Made by a program: the position numbers and the translations under genes | Notes under the pieces: generated by a model | What the model was told of the DNA's origin: nothing | What the model saw: the letters and a program-made list of their open reading frames with translations, nothing else | The model's database searches: none | Shown: positions 53,138 through 62,007 of the stretch, in pieces | How the letters are laid out: every line of letters starts with the position of its first letter | Numbering within the stretch: position 1 is the stretch's first letter | NCBI RefSeq assembly: GCF_002177115.1 | Contig: NZ_MVAG01000147.1 | Span: forward strand, 62,001-126,000 | Origin: Chryseobacterium mucoviscidosis | Lineage (GTDB): Bacteria > Bacteroidota > Bacteroidia > Flavobacteriales > Weeksellaceae | Reading direction: 5' to 3' | Length of the DNA: 64,000 nucleotides

Positions 53138-54424
53138 ATGATAGCAAAAATCGGTAGAAGTGGAAATTTATACGGAGCATTGGCATACAACCAACTCAAA
53201 GTGGAGAATGAAAACGGACAAATTTTGTTTGCCAATAAGATGATTGAAACCGCTAACGGGCATTATTCCGTAGCACAATTAGCCCAGTCTTTTGCGCCTT
53301 ACCTGATAGCTAACCGCAATACAGAAAAACATACGTTGCATATTTCGCTCAATCCCGACCCGAATGATAAGGTAAGCGATGAAAAATATCGGGAAATGGC
53401 AGAACAGTATATGCGGGAAATGGGTTACGGCGAACAGCCTTTTGTAGTCTTCAAACATACCGATATTGACCGTAGCCATATTCATATCGTATCGGTTTGC
53501 GTGGACGAAGAGGGCAAAAAGATTTCGGACAAGTTCGAGAAAATGCGGTCTATGAATGTGTGCCGTGAGTTGGAAAGAAAACACGGATTGATACCCGCAA
53601 CTGATAAGGAGCATCGGCAGAACGACAAGGTTTTCCGTCCGGTAAATTATAAAGCTGGAGATGTAAAAAGTCAAATCGCTTCGGTGGTTCGGCACTTACC
53701 AAATTATTACAAGTTTCAGACTTTGGGAGAATACAATGCCTTGCTTTCCCTGTTCAATATTACCACCGAAAAAGTAGAGGGCGAATTACAGGGGCAGCTA
53801 CGGCAGGGTTTATTATACATTCCTTTAAACGAGAAAGGCGAAAGAGCCGGGCATCCGTTCAAGGCTTCGCTGTTTGGTAAAGATGCAGGGCTTCCGGCTT
53901 TGGAGCTGCATTTTGCGAAATGCAAAACGGATTTAAAAGATAGTCCAACCAAGCAGACCTTACAATCAGCCGTTACCATTGCCTTGAAATCAACAACTGA
54001 TGAATTGGGCTTTAAGAAACAGTTAGCGGAGCAGGGAATTAACGTAGTGGTGCGGAGGAATGATACAGGGCGTATTTATGGAATGACATTTATAGACCAC
54101 AATTCTAAAGCGGTTTGGAACGGTTCACGTTTGAGCAAGGAACTTTCTGCCAATGCCTTTAATGATTATTGGAACAATAATATCAAACCGGAGATTAAAG
54201 AGCCAGTAGAATTACAACCGAAAATATCTACATCAAATGATGCAGATCTTCCTGCGGAAGAACCACATCATTTGTTCGACTTCCTGAATACGGAAAAACA
54301 CGAAGACGGTTTGATTGAAGCATTGGGCGGCTTGCTTCCCGAAGCACAGGGCGAAGATTACGAGGAGCAGGATTTTGCCAATAAAATGAAGAAGAAAAGA
54401 AAACGCCAAAGAGGTCAGCGATAA
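53138..54424 (+). CDS. mobB: Relaxase MobB (MOBP-type)
   Basis: A 428-residue relaxase with an N-terminal nuclease domain: a tyrosine in GNLYGALAYNQLK (near 10-20), and the metal-binding DIDRSHIHIVSV (about 107-118). It nicks oriT and stays bound to the 5' end during transfer. The C-terminal part is helical, ending in a basic KMKKKRKRQRGQR tail. It works with MobA and MobC. Confidence 0.9.
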   Translation: MIAKIGRSGNLYGALAYNQLKVENENGQILFANKMIETANGHYSVAQLAQSFAPYLIANRNTEKHTLHISLNPDPNDKVSDEKYREMAEQYMREMGYGEQPFVVFKHTDIDRSHIHIVSVCVDEEGKKISDKFEKMRSMNVCRELERKHGLIPATDKEHRQNDKVFRPVNYKAGDVKSQIASVVRHLPNYYKFQTLGEYNALLSLFNITTEKVEGELQGQLRQGLLYIPLNEKGERAGHPFKASLFGKDAGLPALELHFAKCKTDLKDSPTKQTLQSAVTIALKSTTDELGFKKQLAEQGINVVVRRNDTGRIYGMTFIDHNSKAVWNGSRLSKELSANAFNDYWNNNIKPEIKEPVELQPKISTSNDADLPAEEPHHLFDFLNTEKHEDGLIEALGGLLPEAQGEDYEEQDFANKMKKKRKRQRGQR

Positions 54425-54430
54425 CAATCA

Positions 54431-54465
54431 GCCAAATACTGCCACGTACCGCCAATGCCTGCCAC
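54431..54465. repeat. Inverted, degenerate copies of the GGCAGTGTTTGGC motif
   Basis: On the minus strand the segment reads GTGGCAGGCATTGGCGG then GTGGCAGTATTTGGCT, two imperfect copies 19 bases apart. They lie in the 101-base mobB-mobC gap. Confidence 0.45.
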
Positions 54466-54525
54466 ATTTTTATAGCCAGTCTTCATAGCCCATAAATTCC
54501 CTCCCGAACATTAAAAATCAAAATA

Positions 54526-56526
54526 ATGCAGGGAGAAGACGATTTAAGAGGTTTAGCCAAAATAATGGCTTTTATGAGGGCTGTGAGTATCCTTTTGGTA
54601 CTGATGCACCTTTATTGGTTCTGCTACGGTTTCTTTATAGAACGTGGCTGGACGTTAGAACTCATCAACAAAATATTAGGCAACTTTCAGCGTACAGCCG
54701 GACTGTTCTCACACACCCTATATACCAAATTATTCGCTTTGGTATTGCTGGCTTTGAGCTGTTTGGGTACTAAGGGAGTTAAAGACGAAAAGATAACCTG
54801 GTCTAAAATCTATGTGGCTTTAGCGATTGGCGTTATTCTGTTTTTCCTGAATTTTCCTTTACTAAAGCTGTCGTTAAACACCGCTACAATACTGTATGTT
54901 CTTACCACAGGTTCAGGCTATATCGCTTTAATGGTAGCCGGAGTTTGGATGAGCCGTTTGCTGCGCAACAACCTGATGGACGATGTATTCAACAACGAGA
55001 ACGAAAGTTTTCAGCAGGAAACTCGTTTAATGGAAAACGAATATTCTGTCAATCTCCCCACGAAGTTTTATTACAAAGGAAAGTGGAACAATGGCTGGAT
55101 TAACATAGTCAATCCTTTTCGAGCCTCGATTGTGTTGGGTACTCCGGGTTCAGGAAAATCTTATGCAATCGTAAACAATTACATCAAGCAGCAGATTGAG
55201 AAAGGCTTCTCAATGTACATCTACGATTTCAAGTTTGACGACCTATCTACCATTGCATACAACCATTTATTGAAGCATCGGGATAAATACAAAGTTCAGC
55301 CGAAATTTTATGTGATAAATTTTGACGACCCACGCAAGAGCCACCGTTGTAATCCTTTGAACCCCGACTTTATGACGGACATTTCGGATGCTTATGAAGC
55401 GGCTTATACTATAATGCTTAACCTCAATCGAAGCTGGATACAGAAGCAAGGGGATTTTTTCGTGGAAAGCCCAATTATCCTATTAGCTGCCATTATTTGG
55501 TATCTGAAAATCTATGAGGACGGTAAGTATTGTACATTCCCACACGCCATTGAATTACTGAATAAGAAATACGCAGACGTGTTTACTATTTTAACCTCAT
55601 ATCCCGATTTGGAAAATTATCTATCTCCATTTATGGATGCTTGGCAATCAGGAGCGCAAGACCAATTACAGGGACAGATTGCATCGGCAAAAATTCCTTT
55701 GTCAAGAATGATTAGCCCGCAATTGTATTGGGTAATGACCGGGGATGATTTTACGCTCGACATCAACAATCCCAAAGAACCTAAAATTTTGTGCGTAGGT
55801 AACAATCCCGACCGCCAAAATATCTACTCCGCAGCATTGGGTTTATACAATTCGAGAATTGTAAAGCTCATCAACAAAAAAGGGCAATTAAAGAGTTCGG
55901 TTATAATAGATGAGCTGCCTACAATTTACTTCAGAGGGCTGGATAATCTTATCGCAACTGCGAGAAGTAATAAGGTAGCCGTTTGTTTGGGCTTTCAGGA
56001 TTTTTCGCAATTAACAAGGGATTACGGCGACAAAGAAAGCAAGGTTATACAGAATACGGTAGGTAATATTTTCAGTGGGCAGGTAGTTGGCGAAACGGCA
56101 AAAAGCCTTTCGGAACGCTTCGGTAAAGTATTGCAGAAACGCCAAAGTATGACGATTAACCGCAACGATAAATCTACCTCTATCTCCACACAGTTAGACA
56201 GCCTTATTCCGGCTTCCAAAATTTCAACGCTTACACAAGGTATGTTCGTGGGTTCTGTATCAGACAACTTCGATGAGCGCATTGAGCAAAAAATCTTCCA
56301 CGCTGAAATCGTGGTGGATAATGAAAAGGTCGCTTCCGAAACCAAAGCCTATCAAAAGATACCGCAAATTTTATCATTTGTAGATGAGCAGGGCGAGGAT
56401 AAAATGAAACAGCAAATTGAAAGCAACTACCGTCAGATAAAACAAGACATTGTACAGATTATCGAAATGGAATTGGAGCGTATCAAGAATGACCCGGATT
56501 TGCAACATTTGGTGCAACAGGAGTAA
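54526..56526 (+). CDS. mobC: Type IV coupling protein MobC (VirD4/TraG-like)
   Basis: A 666-residue ATPase. N-terminal membrane helices (four, at about residues 17-140) anchor it. The cytosolic part has Walker A GTPGSGKSYA (about 205-212) and a Walker B SVIIDELPTIYF near 460. It brings the MobB-DNA complex to the transfer channel. The gene is named mobC in Bacteroidetes ICEs. Confidence 0.92.
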   Translation: MQGEDDLRGLAKIMAFMRAVSILLVLMHLYWFCYGFFIERGWTLELINKILGNFQRTAGLFSHTLYTKLFALVLLALSCLGTKGVKDEKITWSKIYVALAIGVILFFLNFPLLKLSLNTATILYVLTTGSGYIALMVAGVWMSRLLRNNLMDDVFNNENESFQQETRLMENEYSVNLPTKFYYKGKWNNGWINIVNPFRASIVLGTPGSGKSYAIVNNYIKQQIEKGFSMYIYDFKFDDLSTIAYNHLLKHRDKYKVQPKFYVINFDDPRKSHRCNPLNPDFMTDISDAYEAAYTIMLNLNRSWIQKQGDFFVESPIILLAAIIWYLKIYEDGKYCTFPHAIELLNKKYADVFTILTSYPDLENYLSPFMDAWQSGAQDQLQGQIASAKIPLSRMISPQLYWVMTGDDFTLDINNPKEPKILCVGNNPDRQNIYSAALGLYNSRIVKLINKKGQLKSSVIIDELPTIYFRGLDNLIATARSNKVAVCLGFQDFSQLTRDYGDKESKVIQNTVGNIFSGQVVGETAKSLSERFGKVLQKRQSMTINRNDKSTSISTQLDSLIPASKISTLTQGMFVGSVSDNFDERIEQKIFHAEIVVDNEKVASETKAYQKIPQILSFVDEQGEDKMKQQIESNYRQIKQDIVQIIEMELERIKNDPDLQHLVQQE

Positions 56527-56551
56527 TTATAAAACGTAACTACTGTGGACA

Positions 56552-56586
56552 TTCTAAATTTCTTCAAAATTCAATTTGTAAATTTG
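56552..56586 (+). promoter_or_regulatory. Two-component regulon site 1 and -7 box (response regulator promoter)
   Basis: Half-sites TTCTAAATT (56552) and TTCAAAATT (56563) in direct orientation, 11 bases apart. A perfect -7 box TAAATTTG follows at 56579-56586. The same tandem repeat precedes three other units downstream. OmpR-family regulators bind tandem half-sites with such a period, so autoregulation is likely. Confidence 0.75.
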
Positions 56587-56607
56587 TAAAATGAAAGTAC
56601 CGAAAGA

Positions 56608-57282
56608 ATGAAAATCCTAATAATAGAAGACGAGAAAGAGCTTGCAAAAAGCATCGTGGAATATCTTTCCGAAGAAAACTATCTGTGTGAAGTTGCTGCC
56701 ACCTTTACGGAAGCAATGAACAAAATAGATGTGTTCAACTATGACTGTATCTTATTGGATATAACATTGCCGGATGGTAACGGGCTGAAAATCTTAGAGG
56801 AACTGAAAAAAGAAAATAAGCAGGACGGCGTTATTATCATTTCGGCAAAGAACTCCGTAGATGATAAGATAAAAGGATTGCAGATAGGAGCCGATGATTA
56901 CCTTACCAAGCCTTTTCATTTATCGGAACTGACAGCTCGTATCTATTCCCTTATCCGAAGAAAGCAATTTAATAATTCCAACATTGTTAAGCAGGACGAA
57001 TTGGAAATAGACCTTTTGGCAAAAACTGTTGCAGTGAATAGTGAACCTATTGCACTTACAAAAAAAGAATTTGATTTGCTGATTTACTTTATTGGGAATA
57101 AGAACCGTGTACTTTCCAAAAGCACTTTGGCAGAACATCTTTCAGGAGATTTTGCCGATATGCTCGACAACCACGATTTTGTCTATGCACACGTTAAGAA
57201 CCTGAAGAAGAAGCTAAGTGATGCAGGATGTGAACAATATATAAAAACCGTTTACGGTACTGGCTACAAATGGGAAGGATGA
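56608..57282 (+). CDS. OmpR/PhoB-family response regulator
   Basis: A 224-residue protein: receiver domain with D51 (DCILLDITLPDG), acidic pair E7/D8 and the TKPF loop near 100, then a winged-helix DNA-binding domain (ELEIDLLAKTVAV to HVKNLKKKLSD). It overlaps the kinase gene as ATGA. A tandem repeat just upstream marks a probable self-regulated promoter. It probably controls the cargo genes to the right. Confidence 0.93.
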   Translation: MKILIIEDEKELAKSIVEYLSEENYLCEVAATFTEAMNKIDVFNYDCILLDITLPDGNGLKILEELKKENKQDGVIIISAKNSVDDKIKGLQIGADDYLTKPFHLSELTARIYSLIRRKQFNNSNIVKQDELEIDLLAKTVAVNSEPIALTKKEFDLLIYFIGNKNRVLSKSTLAEHLSGDFADMLDNHDFVYAHVKNLKKKLSDAGCEQYIKTVYGTGYKWEG

Positions 57283-58562
57283 AAAATTTATTACAGAAGT
57301 CGCTTAAACAGCTTACCATCTTTGCATTTATCGTATTTGCATTGAGCATCCCGTCGTATTTTCTTTTGGTAGATTGGATTTGGCTGAAAGAACTGGACGA
57401 AAACAATGACCTTATTGCCCAACGTATCGAGAACGAATTTAACGACCAAAATATCAGCGATGAAAAACTGGAAGAAAACATCAAGTTCTGGAACGAGATA
57501 CAGCCAGTAAGCAAGATAGAATACACTGGAAAGCCTTTAGAGGAAGATAGCCGATATACCATAAGACGGCAAAATCCTTATTCAAAAGATGAAGTGATAG
57601 ACCGTTTTCGTGGTCTGAAAACCAATATTAAAATCAACAATCAAAACTATCTACTGACGATTGAAACCAACGTGGAAGAAACCGAGGAAACCGTTGCTTA
57701 TATTGCTATGGTTACATTGCTGTTTTTCTTGATTTTGATAGTTGGTTTTTGGATTTTGAACAGGAGGCTTTCTAAAAAAATATGGCAACCGTTTCAGGAT
57801 ACTTTACAGAAATTAAAGTCATTCCAATTAAACAGCCAAAAACAGATTGAGTTTCAGGAAACCGATACCATTGAGTTTGCTGAATTGAACGCCACGCTTG
57901 TTAAGCTGCTCCAACATAGTATTACCACGTATAAAAATCAAAAGGAATTTACGGAAAATGCTTCCCACGAATTGCAGACGCCGTTAGCGGTTCTGAAAAA
58001 CAAGCTGGACATTCTACTGCAAAGCAATGACCTTACCGAAAGGCAATACCACATTGCAGAAGAAATGAACAAAGCCCTGATAAGGAGTTCTCGCATCAAT
58101 AAAAACCTGCTATTGCTTGCCAAGATTGAAAATAGCCAGTTTAATAATTCGGAACTTATCAACTTCGATACTTTGGTCGTTCAAAGTATGGATGCTTTGC
58201 AAGAGCATTTTAAAGAGAAAAATATAAGTATCGGTTCTGATATTCAGCCAGACGTTGAACTGAAAGGCAATAGCGGATTGACCGAAGTATTAATCAATAA
58301 CCTTATCATTAATGCAATCCGGCATACTTCGCCGGGAGGTGCAATAAGAGTAGCATTATCAAAATCAGGTTTTGAAGTTAGAAATTCGGGAGGACAGGCA
58401 CTCAATCCCGATTTGTTGTTCAAAAGATTTTCGAGGATGTCTGCTGACAATAGCGGTAGCGGGTTGGGCTTATCCATCGTTCAGGAAGTATGCAAGCTTC
58501 ACGGCTGGCCAGTGACATATAGCTTTGAAAATGGAGAGCATATTTTTTCAGTTACCTTTTAA
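57279..58562 (+). CDS. Sensor histidine kinase
   Basis: A 427-residue membrane kinase: two membrane helices (about 12-34 and 150-170) flank a ~115-residue periplasmic sensor domain. The H-box is SHELQTPLAVLK with H230, the N-box NNLIINAIRH is near 345, and GSGLGLSIV is near 395. Only part of the HAMP linker is recognisable. It starts at ATG 57279, overlapping the regulator stop. The signal sensed is unknown; cell-envelope stress is plausible because of the downstream lipid genes. Confidence 0.92.
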   Translation: MKNLLQKSLKQLTIFAFIVFALSIPSYFLLVDWIWLKELDENNDLIAQRIENEFNDQNISDEKLEENIKFWNEIQPVSKIEYTGKPLEEDSRYTIRRQNPYSKDEVIDRFRGLKTNIKINNQNYLLTIETNVEETEETVAYIAMVTLLFFLILIVGFWILNRRLSKKIWQPFQDTLQKLKSFQLNSQKQIEFQETDTIEFAELNATLVKLLQHSITTYKNQKEFTENASHELQTPLAVLKNKLDILLQSNDLTERQYHIAEEMNKALIRSSRINKNLLLLAKIENSQFNNSELINFDTLVVQSMDALQEHFKEKNISIGSDIQPDVELKGNSGLTEVLINNLIINAIRHTSPGGAIRVALSKSGFEVRNSGGQALNPDLLFKRFSRMSADNSGSGLGLSIVQEVCKLHGWPVTYSFENGEHIFSVTF

Positions 58563-58586
58563 ACCTCTTTTACATTAAAAGAAAGC

Positions 58587-58612
58587 AAAGCCCCGAAAGC
58601 GGCTTTTTCTTA
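58587..58612 (+). terminator. Rho-independent terminator after the histidine kinase
   Basis: Arms AAAGCC and GGCTTT with an eight-base loop and a T-run (TTTTTCTT). It ends the two-component operon, and the next unit has its own regulatory site. Confidence 0.75.
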
Positions 58613-58689
58613 GCAACGCTATCAGCAACAATAGTAAACCTGCTCCTAAATTTTATCCGTTTTCTTAAACACTCATTTCCTATAACCAA

Positions 58690-58723
58690 TTCAAAATTTC
58701 TTCTAAATTCATTTTCAACTTTG
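58690..58723 (+). promoter_or_regulatory. Two-component regulon site 2 (dgkA promoter)
   Basis: Half-sites TTCAAAATT and TTCTAAATT in tandem, 11 bases apart, at 58690-58710. TTTG of the -7 element (CAACTTTG) lies at 58720-58723, at the same distance as in the other copies. It precedes dgkA by ~28 bases. Confidence 0.7.
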
Positions 58724-58750
58724 CTCCATTAATTTTAAATGAGTGGTTAA

Positions 58751-59134
58751 ATGAAGAACCCCAAAGACGGTTTTTTAATAGGCAGAGCAAAGAGCTTCCA
58801 GTATGCTTTTGCAGGAGCCTATTTATTACTTAAAACCGAACATTCCGTTATCACACAATTCTCTTTAGCAGTCCTTTCGATTATTATCGGCTTTTTCTTC
58901 CATATCACAAAAACAGAATGGATGTTCCAGATTTTATCTATCGGGCTGGTTTTATCTATCGAAGGTCTGAATACAGCCGTTGAAAAACTTTGTGATTTTA
59001 TCCACCCCGATTATCATAAGAAAATTGGCTTTATAAAAGATATTTCTGCGGGTGCAGTAACTTTTGCAGTCCTGACAGCATTCACTATTATCCTTGTTAT
59101 TTATTTCCCCTATGTATATGAAAAAGTATATTAA
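58751..59134 (+). CDS. dgkA: Diacylglycerol kinase family protein (DgkA)
   Basis: A 127-residue integral membrane kinase with three helices. The catalytic signature is present: E71, N74 and E78 in SIEGLNTAVEKL, and KDISAGA (96-102). It phosphorylates diacylglycerol (or undecaprenol in Gram-positives) in the inner membrane. Here it most likely recycles diacylglycerol released by the LTA synthase-like enzyme encoded next, whose start lies within its 3' end. Confidence 0.9.
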   Translation: MKNPKDGFLIGRAKSFQYAFAGAYLLLKTEHSVITQFSLAVLSIIIGFFFHITKTEWMFQILSIGLVLSIEGLNTAVEKLCDFIHPDYHKKIGFIKDISAGAVTFAVLTAFTIILVIYFPYVYEKVY

Positions 59135-61076
59135 CCACCGCTTTTCGCTATTGTTTTCAATAGTGTTTTTGTATGTCAATCTCTCATTTCTGACAAGGAT
59201 TATTTTCCTTGTGTGGACTGCAAAAGATGTTGACTTCAATTTTGTTCCTCTTTTAAGGGCATTCCTTACAGGATTTGTTTTTGATATAAGTGCAGGGCTA
59301 TCGTTCTTGTTGCTATATGCCGTTTATCTTTTGCTGTTTCCCAAAAGATGGATTGGCTCATTGGCAGATAAGGTTTTTACCTATTTCTATCTTTCCATTG
59401 TCCTTATCATTATCTTTTTCAGTCTGATGGCAGAGTTTCCGTTTTGGGACGAGTTTGGGGTAAGGTTCAATTTTATTGCGGTTGATTACCTGATATACAC
59501 ATACGAAGTGGTGTCCAATATCAACCAGTCATATCCCTTACCGCTTATCATTGCCGTTTTACTGGCTTTGGTAGTCGGTACGTTTTTCCTGCTGCATAAG
59601 AAAGGCATTTTAAGAAATACGTTTTCAGACAAACGTTCTATCCGCATCAGAGCTGTGTATGCCGTTCCAGTATTATTGATTGGCTTTCTGTTATTGGGTG
59701 TAATGAAAAACAAGCAAGCTGATTTTAGCAATAATTTGGTGGTAAACGAATTGGGCAAGAACGGTGTGTTTTCATTCTTTGCTGCGTTTAGGTCTAATGA
59801 ACTGGATTACGATATTTTCTATCCCAAGTTAGATGACAAAGAAGCATACACCATATTGAAGAAAACGCTTTTACAGGAAAATCAGCAGTACACTTCCGAA
59901 CAATGGGACAATATCAACAGGATAACAAAAGGAGAAAATGAAATCCATCCCAATATCATCCTGATAGCTATCGAGAGCTTTAGCGGGGATTTTCTGAAAG
60001 CGTTTGGCAACAAAGACAACCTTACACCTAATTATGACAGCCTTGCCAACCAAAGCATTTTCTTTACCAACCTGTATGCAACCGGCACAAGAACAGTAAG
60101 AGGGATGGAAGCACTCACGCTTTGCGTTCCGCCAACGCCAGGCAACAGTATTGTAAGAAGACCGGGCAATGAGCATATCTTTTCCATTGCTACGATACTG
60201 CAACAAAAGAACTATCATCCATATTTCATTTATGGCGGCGACGGTTATTTCGATAATATGAATAACTTTTTTGGTGGTCAGGGCTTTGATATTGTGGACA
60301 GGGACAGGGGAAATCCATTGTCTGATAAAATTGATACACATCGGTACAATATTTCAGATAACGAAGTGAGTTTTGAAAATGCCTGGGGAATTTGTGATGA
60401 AGATTTATATAAACAAGCAATCAAATATGCTGATAAAAGCAACAATGCCAATACACCTTTTTTCCAGTTTGTGATGACAACATCTAACCACAAGCCTTAC
60501 ACTTTCCCCGAAGGCAAGATAGATTTGCCACAGGGCAACAGGAATGCAGCTGTAAAATATACGGATTATGCGTTGGGAAAATTCATTGCCGAAGCGCAAC
60601 AGAAACCGTGGTTTAAGAACACCGTATTCGTTATCGTTGCCGACCATTGTGCCAGCAGCGCAGGTAAATGGGAAATTAATATTGATAAGCATCATATTCC
60701 GGCAATAATCTATAATCTTCCACACGAACCTCAAAAAATAGACAGGCTGGCTTCGCAGATAGATGTAATGCCTACACTGTTCGGGTATCTGAACTGGAAC
60801 TATACTACTGCGTTATATGGTAAGGACATTAACCAGATGAAAGCCGGAGAAGAACGGGCATTTATAGGCAATTACAGGACATTGGGCTTATTGCAGGACA
60901 AGCTGTTTACACAGATTGACGACCGTAAAAGAGTAAAACAATTTACCGTATCATCAAAAGACCAGTTCCTTACCGAAGTGCGAAATCAAAACAAAAAATT
61001 GGTATCTGAAACCATTTCGTATTACCAAACTGCAAGCGAAAGGTTTAAAAACGGAAAAATGAAAGTTAAGAAATAA
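59118..61076 (+). CDS. LTA synthase-like / phosphoethanolamine transferase-type membrane sulfatase-fold enzyme
   Basis: A 653-residue protein: five membrane helices in the first ~210 residues, then a periplasmic alkaline-phosphatase-fold domain. Seen are metal ligand E286 (IAIESFSGDF), the nucleophile Thr in TGTRTVRG (322-329), and VIVADHCASSAG near 508. Family members transfer phosphoglycerol or phosphoethanolamine from phospholipid to a glycolipid or sugar and release diacylglycerol. It overlaps dgkA and abuts pap2. The donor group and acceptor are not known. Start may be 59112. Confidence 0.85.
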   Translation: MKKYINHRFSLLFSIVFLYVNLSFLTRIIFLVWTAKDVDFNFVPLLRAFLTGFVFDISAGLSFLLLYAVYLLLFPKRWIGSLADKVFTYFYLSIVLIIIFFSLMAEFPFWDEFGVRFNFIAVDYLIYTYEVVSNINQSYPLPLIIAVLLALVVGTFFLLHKKGILRNTFSDKRSIRIRAVYAVPVLLIGFLLLGVMKNKQADFSNNLVVNELGKNGVFSFFAAFRSNELDYDIFYPKLDDKEAYTILKKTLLQENQQYTSEQWDNINRITKGENEIHPNIILIAIESFSGDFLKAFGNKDNLTPNYDSLANQSIFFTNLYATGTRTVRGMEALTLCVPPTPGNSIVRRPGNEHIFSIATILQQKNYHPYFIYGGDGYFDNMNNFFGGQGFDIVDRDRGNPLSDKIDTHRYNISDNEVSFENAWGICDEDLYKQAIKYADKSNNANTPFFQFVMTTSNHKPYTFPEGKIDLPQGNRNAAVKYTDYALGKFIAEAQQKPWFKNTVFVIVADHCASSAGKWEINIDKHHIPAIIYNLPHEPQKIDRLASQIDVMPTLFGYLNWNYTTALYGKDINQMKAGEERAFIGNYRTLGLLQDKLFTQIDDRKRVKQFTVSSKDQFLTEVRNQNKKLVSETISYYQTASERFKNGKMKVKK

Positions 61077-61783
61077 TGCCACAGTACACTACTAAAAGTA
61101 TAACCAATCGGTTCATACTTTTTTCAGAGCAGAAATTATTACCGTTTCTAAACAAGTATAAGAAAAAGATTTTTTGGACAGTCTTCTCCATATTCCTTTT
61201 AGGGTTTAGTGTTTTGGCTGCCTATGTGATGTTCACAAAGCCACACTACATTGACGTACATATATCAGAAGAAATACAGGAAAAGCAAAATGGTTTTCTT
61301 GACAGCTTTATGAAAGCTGTGAGCTGGTTTGGCAGGATTAGGGTTTCGGCGGTGCTGGTCGCTTGTAGTGCTTTATACTTCTTGTTGCTAAAGCGTAAAA
61401 AAGATGCTTTACTACTGCTATCTACTTTAATATCCGGCGGTATTGCGTGGGTACTGAAAACATTGATAAACAGACCCCGACCAACAAAGGACTTTGTTTC
61501 TATTCTTGAAGAAACCCATTATCAAAGTTTTCCGAGCGGTCACGTATTGTTTTATACGGTGTTCTTCGGTGCGTTAATATTCATTTTGATACGAACCATT
61601 AAAAAATATCCGCCTTTGAAAATCAGTGGTATTCTAATATGCCTTGCAATGATTTTTTTGGGAGCTGTATCAAGAGTGTATCTCGGCGCACATTGGTTTA
61701 CCGATGTATTGGGCGGCTTTATGGTTGGAATAATCTTCTTGTTGATTGCAGGTAACATCTATTTCCAAAATAGTAAAACTTAG
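61076..61783 (+). CDS. PAP2-family phosphatase
   Basis: A 235-residue membrane protein with about five helices and the three PAP2 motifs: KTLINRPRP (about 128-136), PSGH (near 152) and SRVYLGAHWFTDVLGG (near 198-213). Such enzymes dephosphorylate lipid phosphates (phosphatidic acid, undecaprenyl or lipid A phosphates). Its start overlaps the preceding stop (TAATG). Together with DgkA and the transferase it forms an envelope-lipid module. Confidence 0.9.
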   Translation: MPQYTTKSITNRFILFSEQKLLPFLNKYKKKIFWTVFSIFLLGFSVLAAYVMFTKPHYIDVHISEEIQEKQNGFLDSFMKAVSWFGRIRVSAVLVACSALYFLLLKRKKDALLLLSTLISGGIAWVLKTLINRPRPTKDFVSILEETHYQSFPSGHVLFYTVFFGALIFILIRTIKKYPPLKISGILICLAMIFLGAVSRVYLGAHWFTDVLGGFMVGIIFLLIAGNIYFQNSKT

Positions 61784-61789
61784 ACCCAG

Positions 61790-61823
61790 TTCTAAATTTC
61801 TTCTAAATTCTGCCAGTCCTTTG
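61790..61823 (+). promoter_or_regulatory. Two-component regulon site 3
   Basis: Two TTCTAAATT half-sites in tandem, 11 bases apart, at 61790-61810. A TTTG (GTCCTTTG) lies at 61820-61823, ten bases after the repeat as in site 2. It precedes the truncated methyltransferase and permease genes. Confidence 0.72.
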
Positions 61824-61844
61824 TATTACTAAAATTTATATACA

Positions 61845-62000
61845 ATGGCATTACAGGAAGAATTAGAGAAACAAGGAAACTGGCTTTTTAAGTATAGAAG
61901 TTTTTTACCGTTAGTTATTTTATTGATTGGTACTATACTGTATTTAAGAACAGAACTATACCCTGAAGTAAAAAGCAGAAAAGCCCACTTCAAAAGTTGA
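61845..62000 (+). pseudogene. N-terminal remnant of an isoprenylcysteine-methyltransferase-like gene
   Basis: A 51-codon frame starting MALQEELEKQGNWLFKYRSF and containing one membrane helix (LPLVILLIGTILYLRT), then YPEVKSRK and a stop. The start resembles that of membrane methyltransferases (ICMT/PEMT-like, ~200-240 residues) found in related elements, as I recall. The catalytic C-terminal part is absent, so this is probably a deletion scar that retained the promoter, now driving tauE seven bases downstream. Confidence 0.5.
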
Positions 62001-62007
62001 AAAAACG

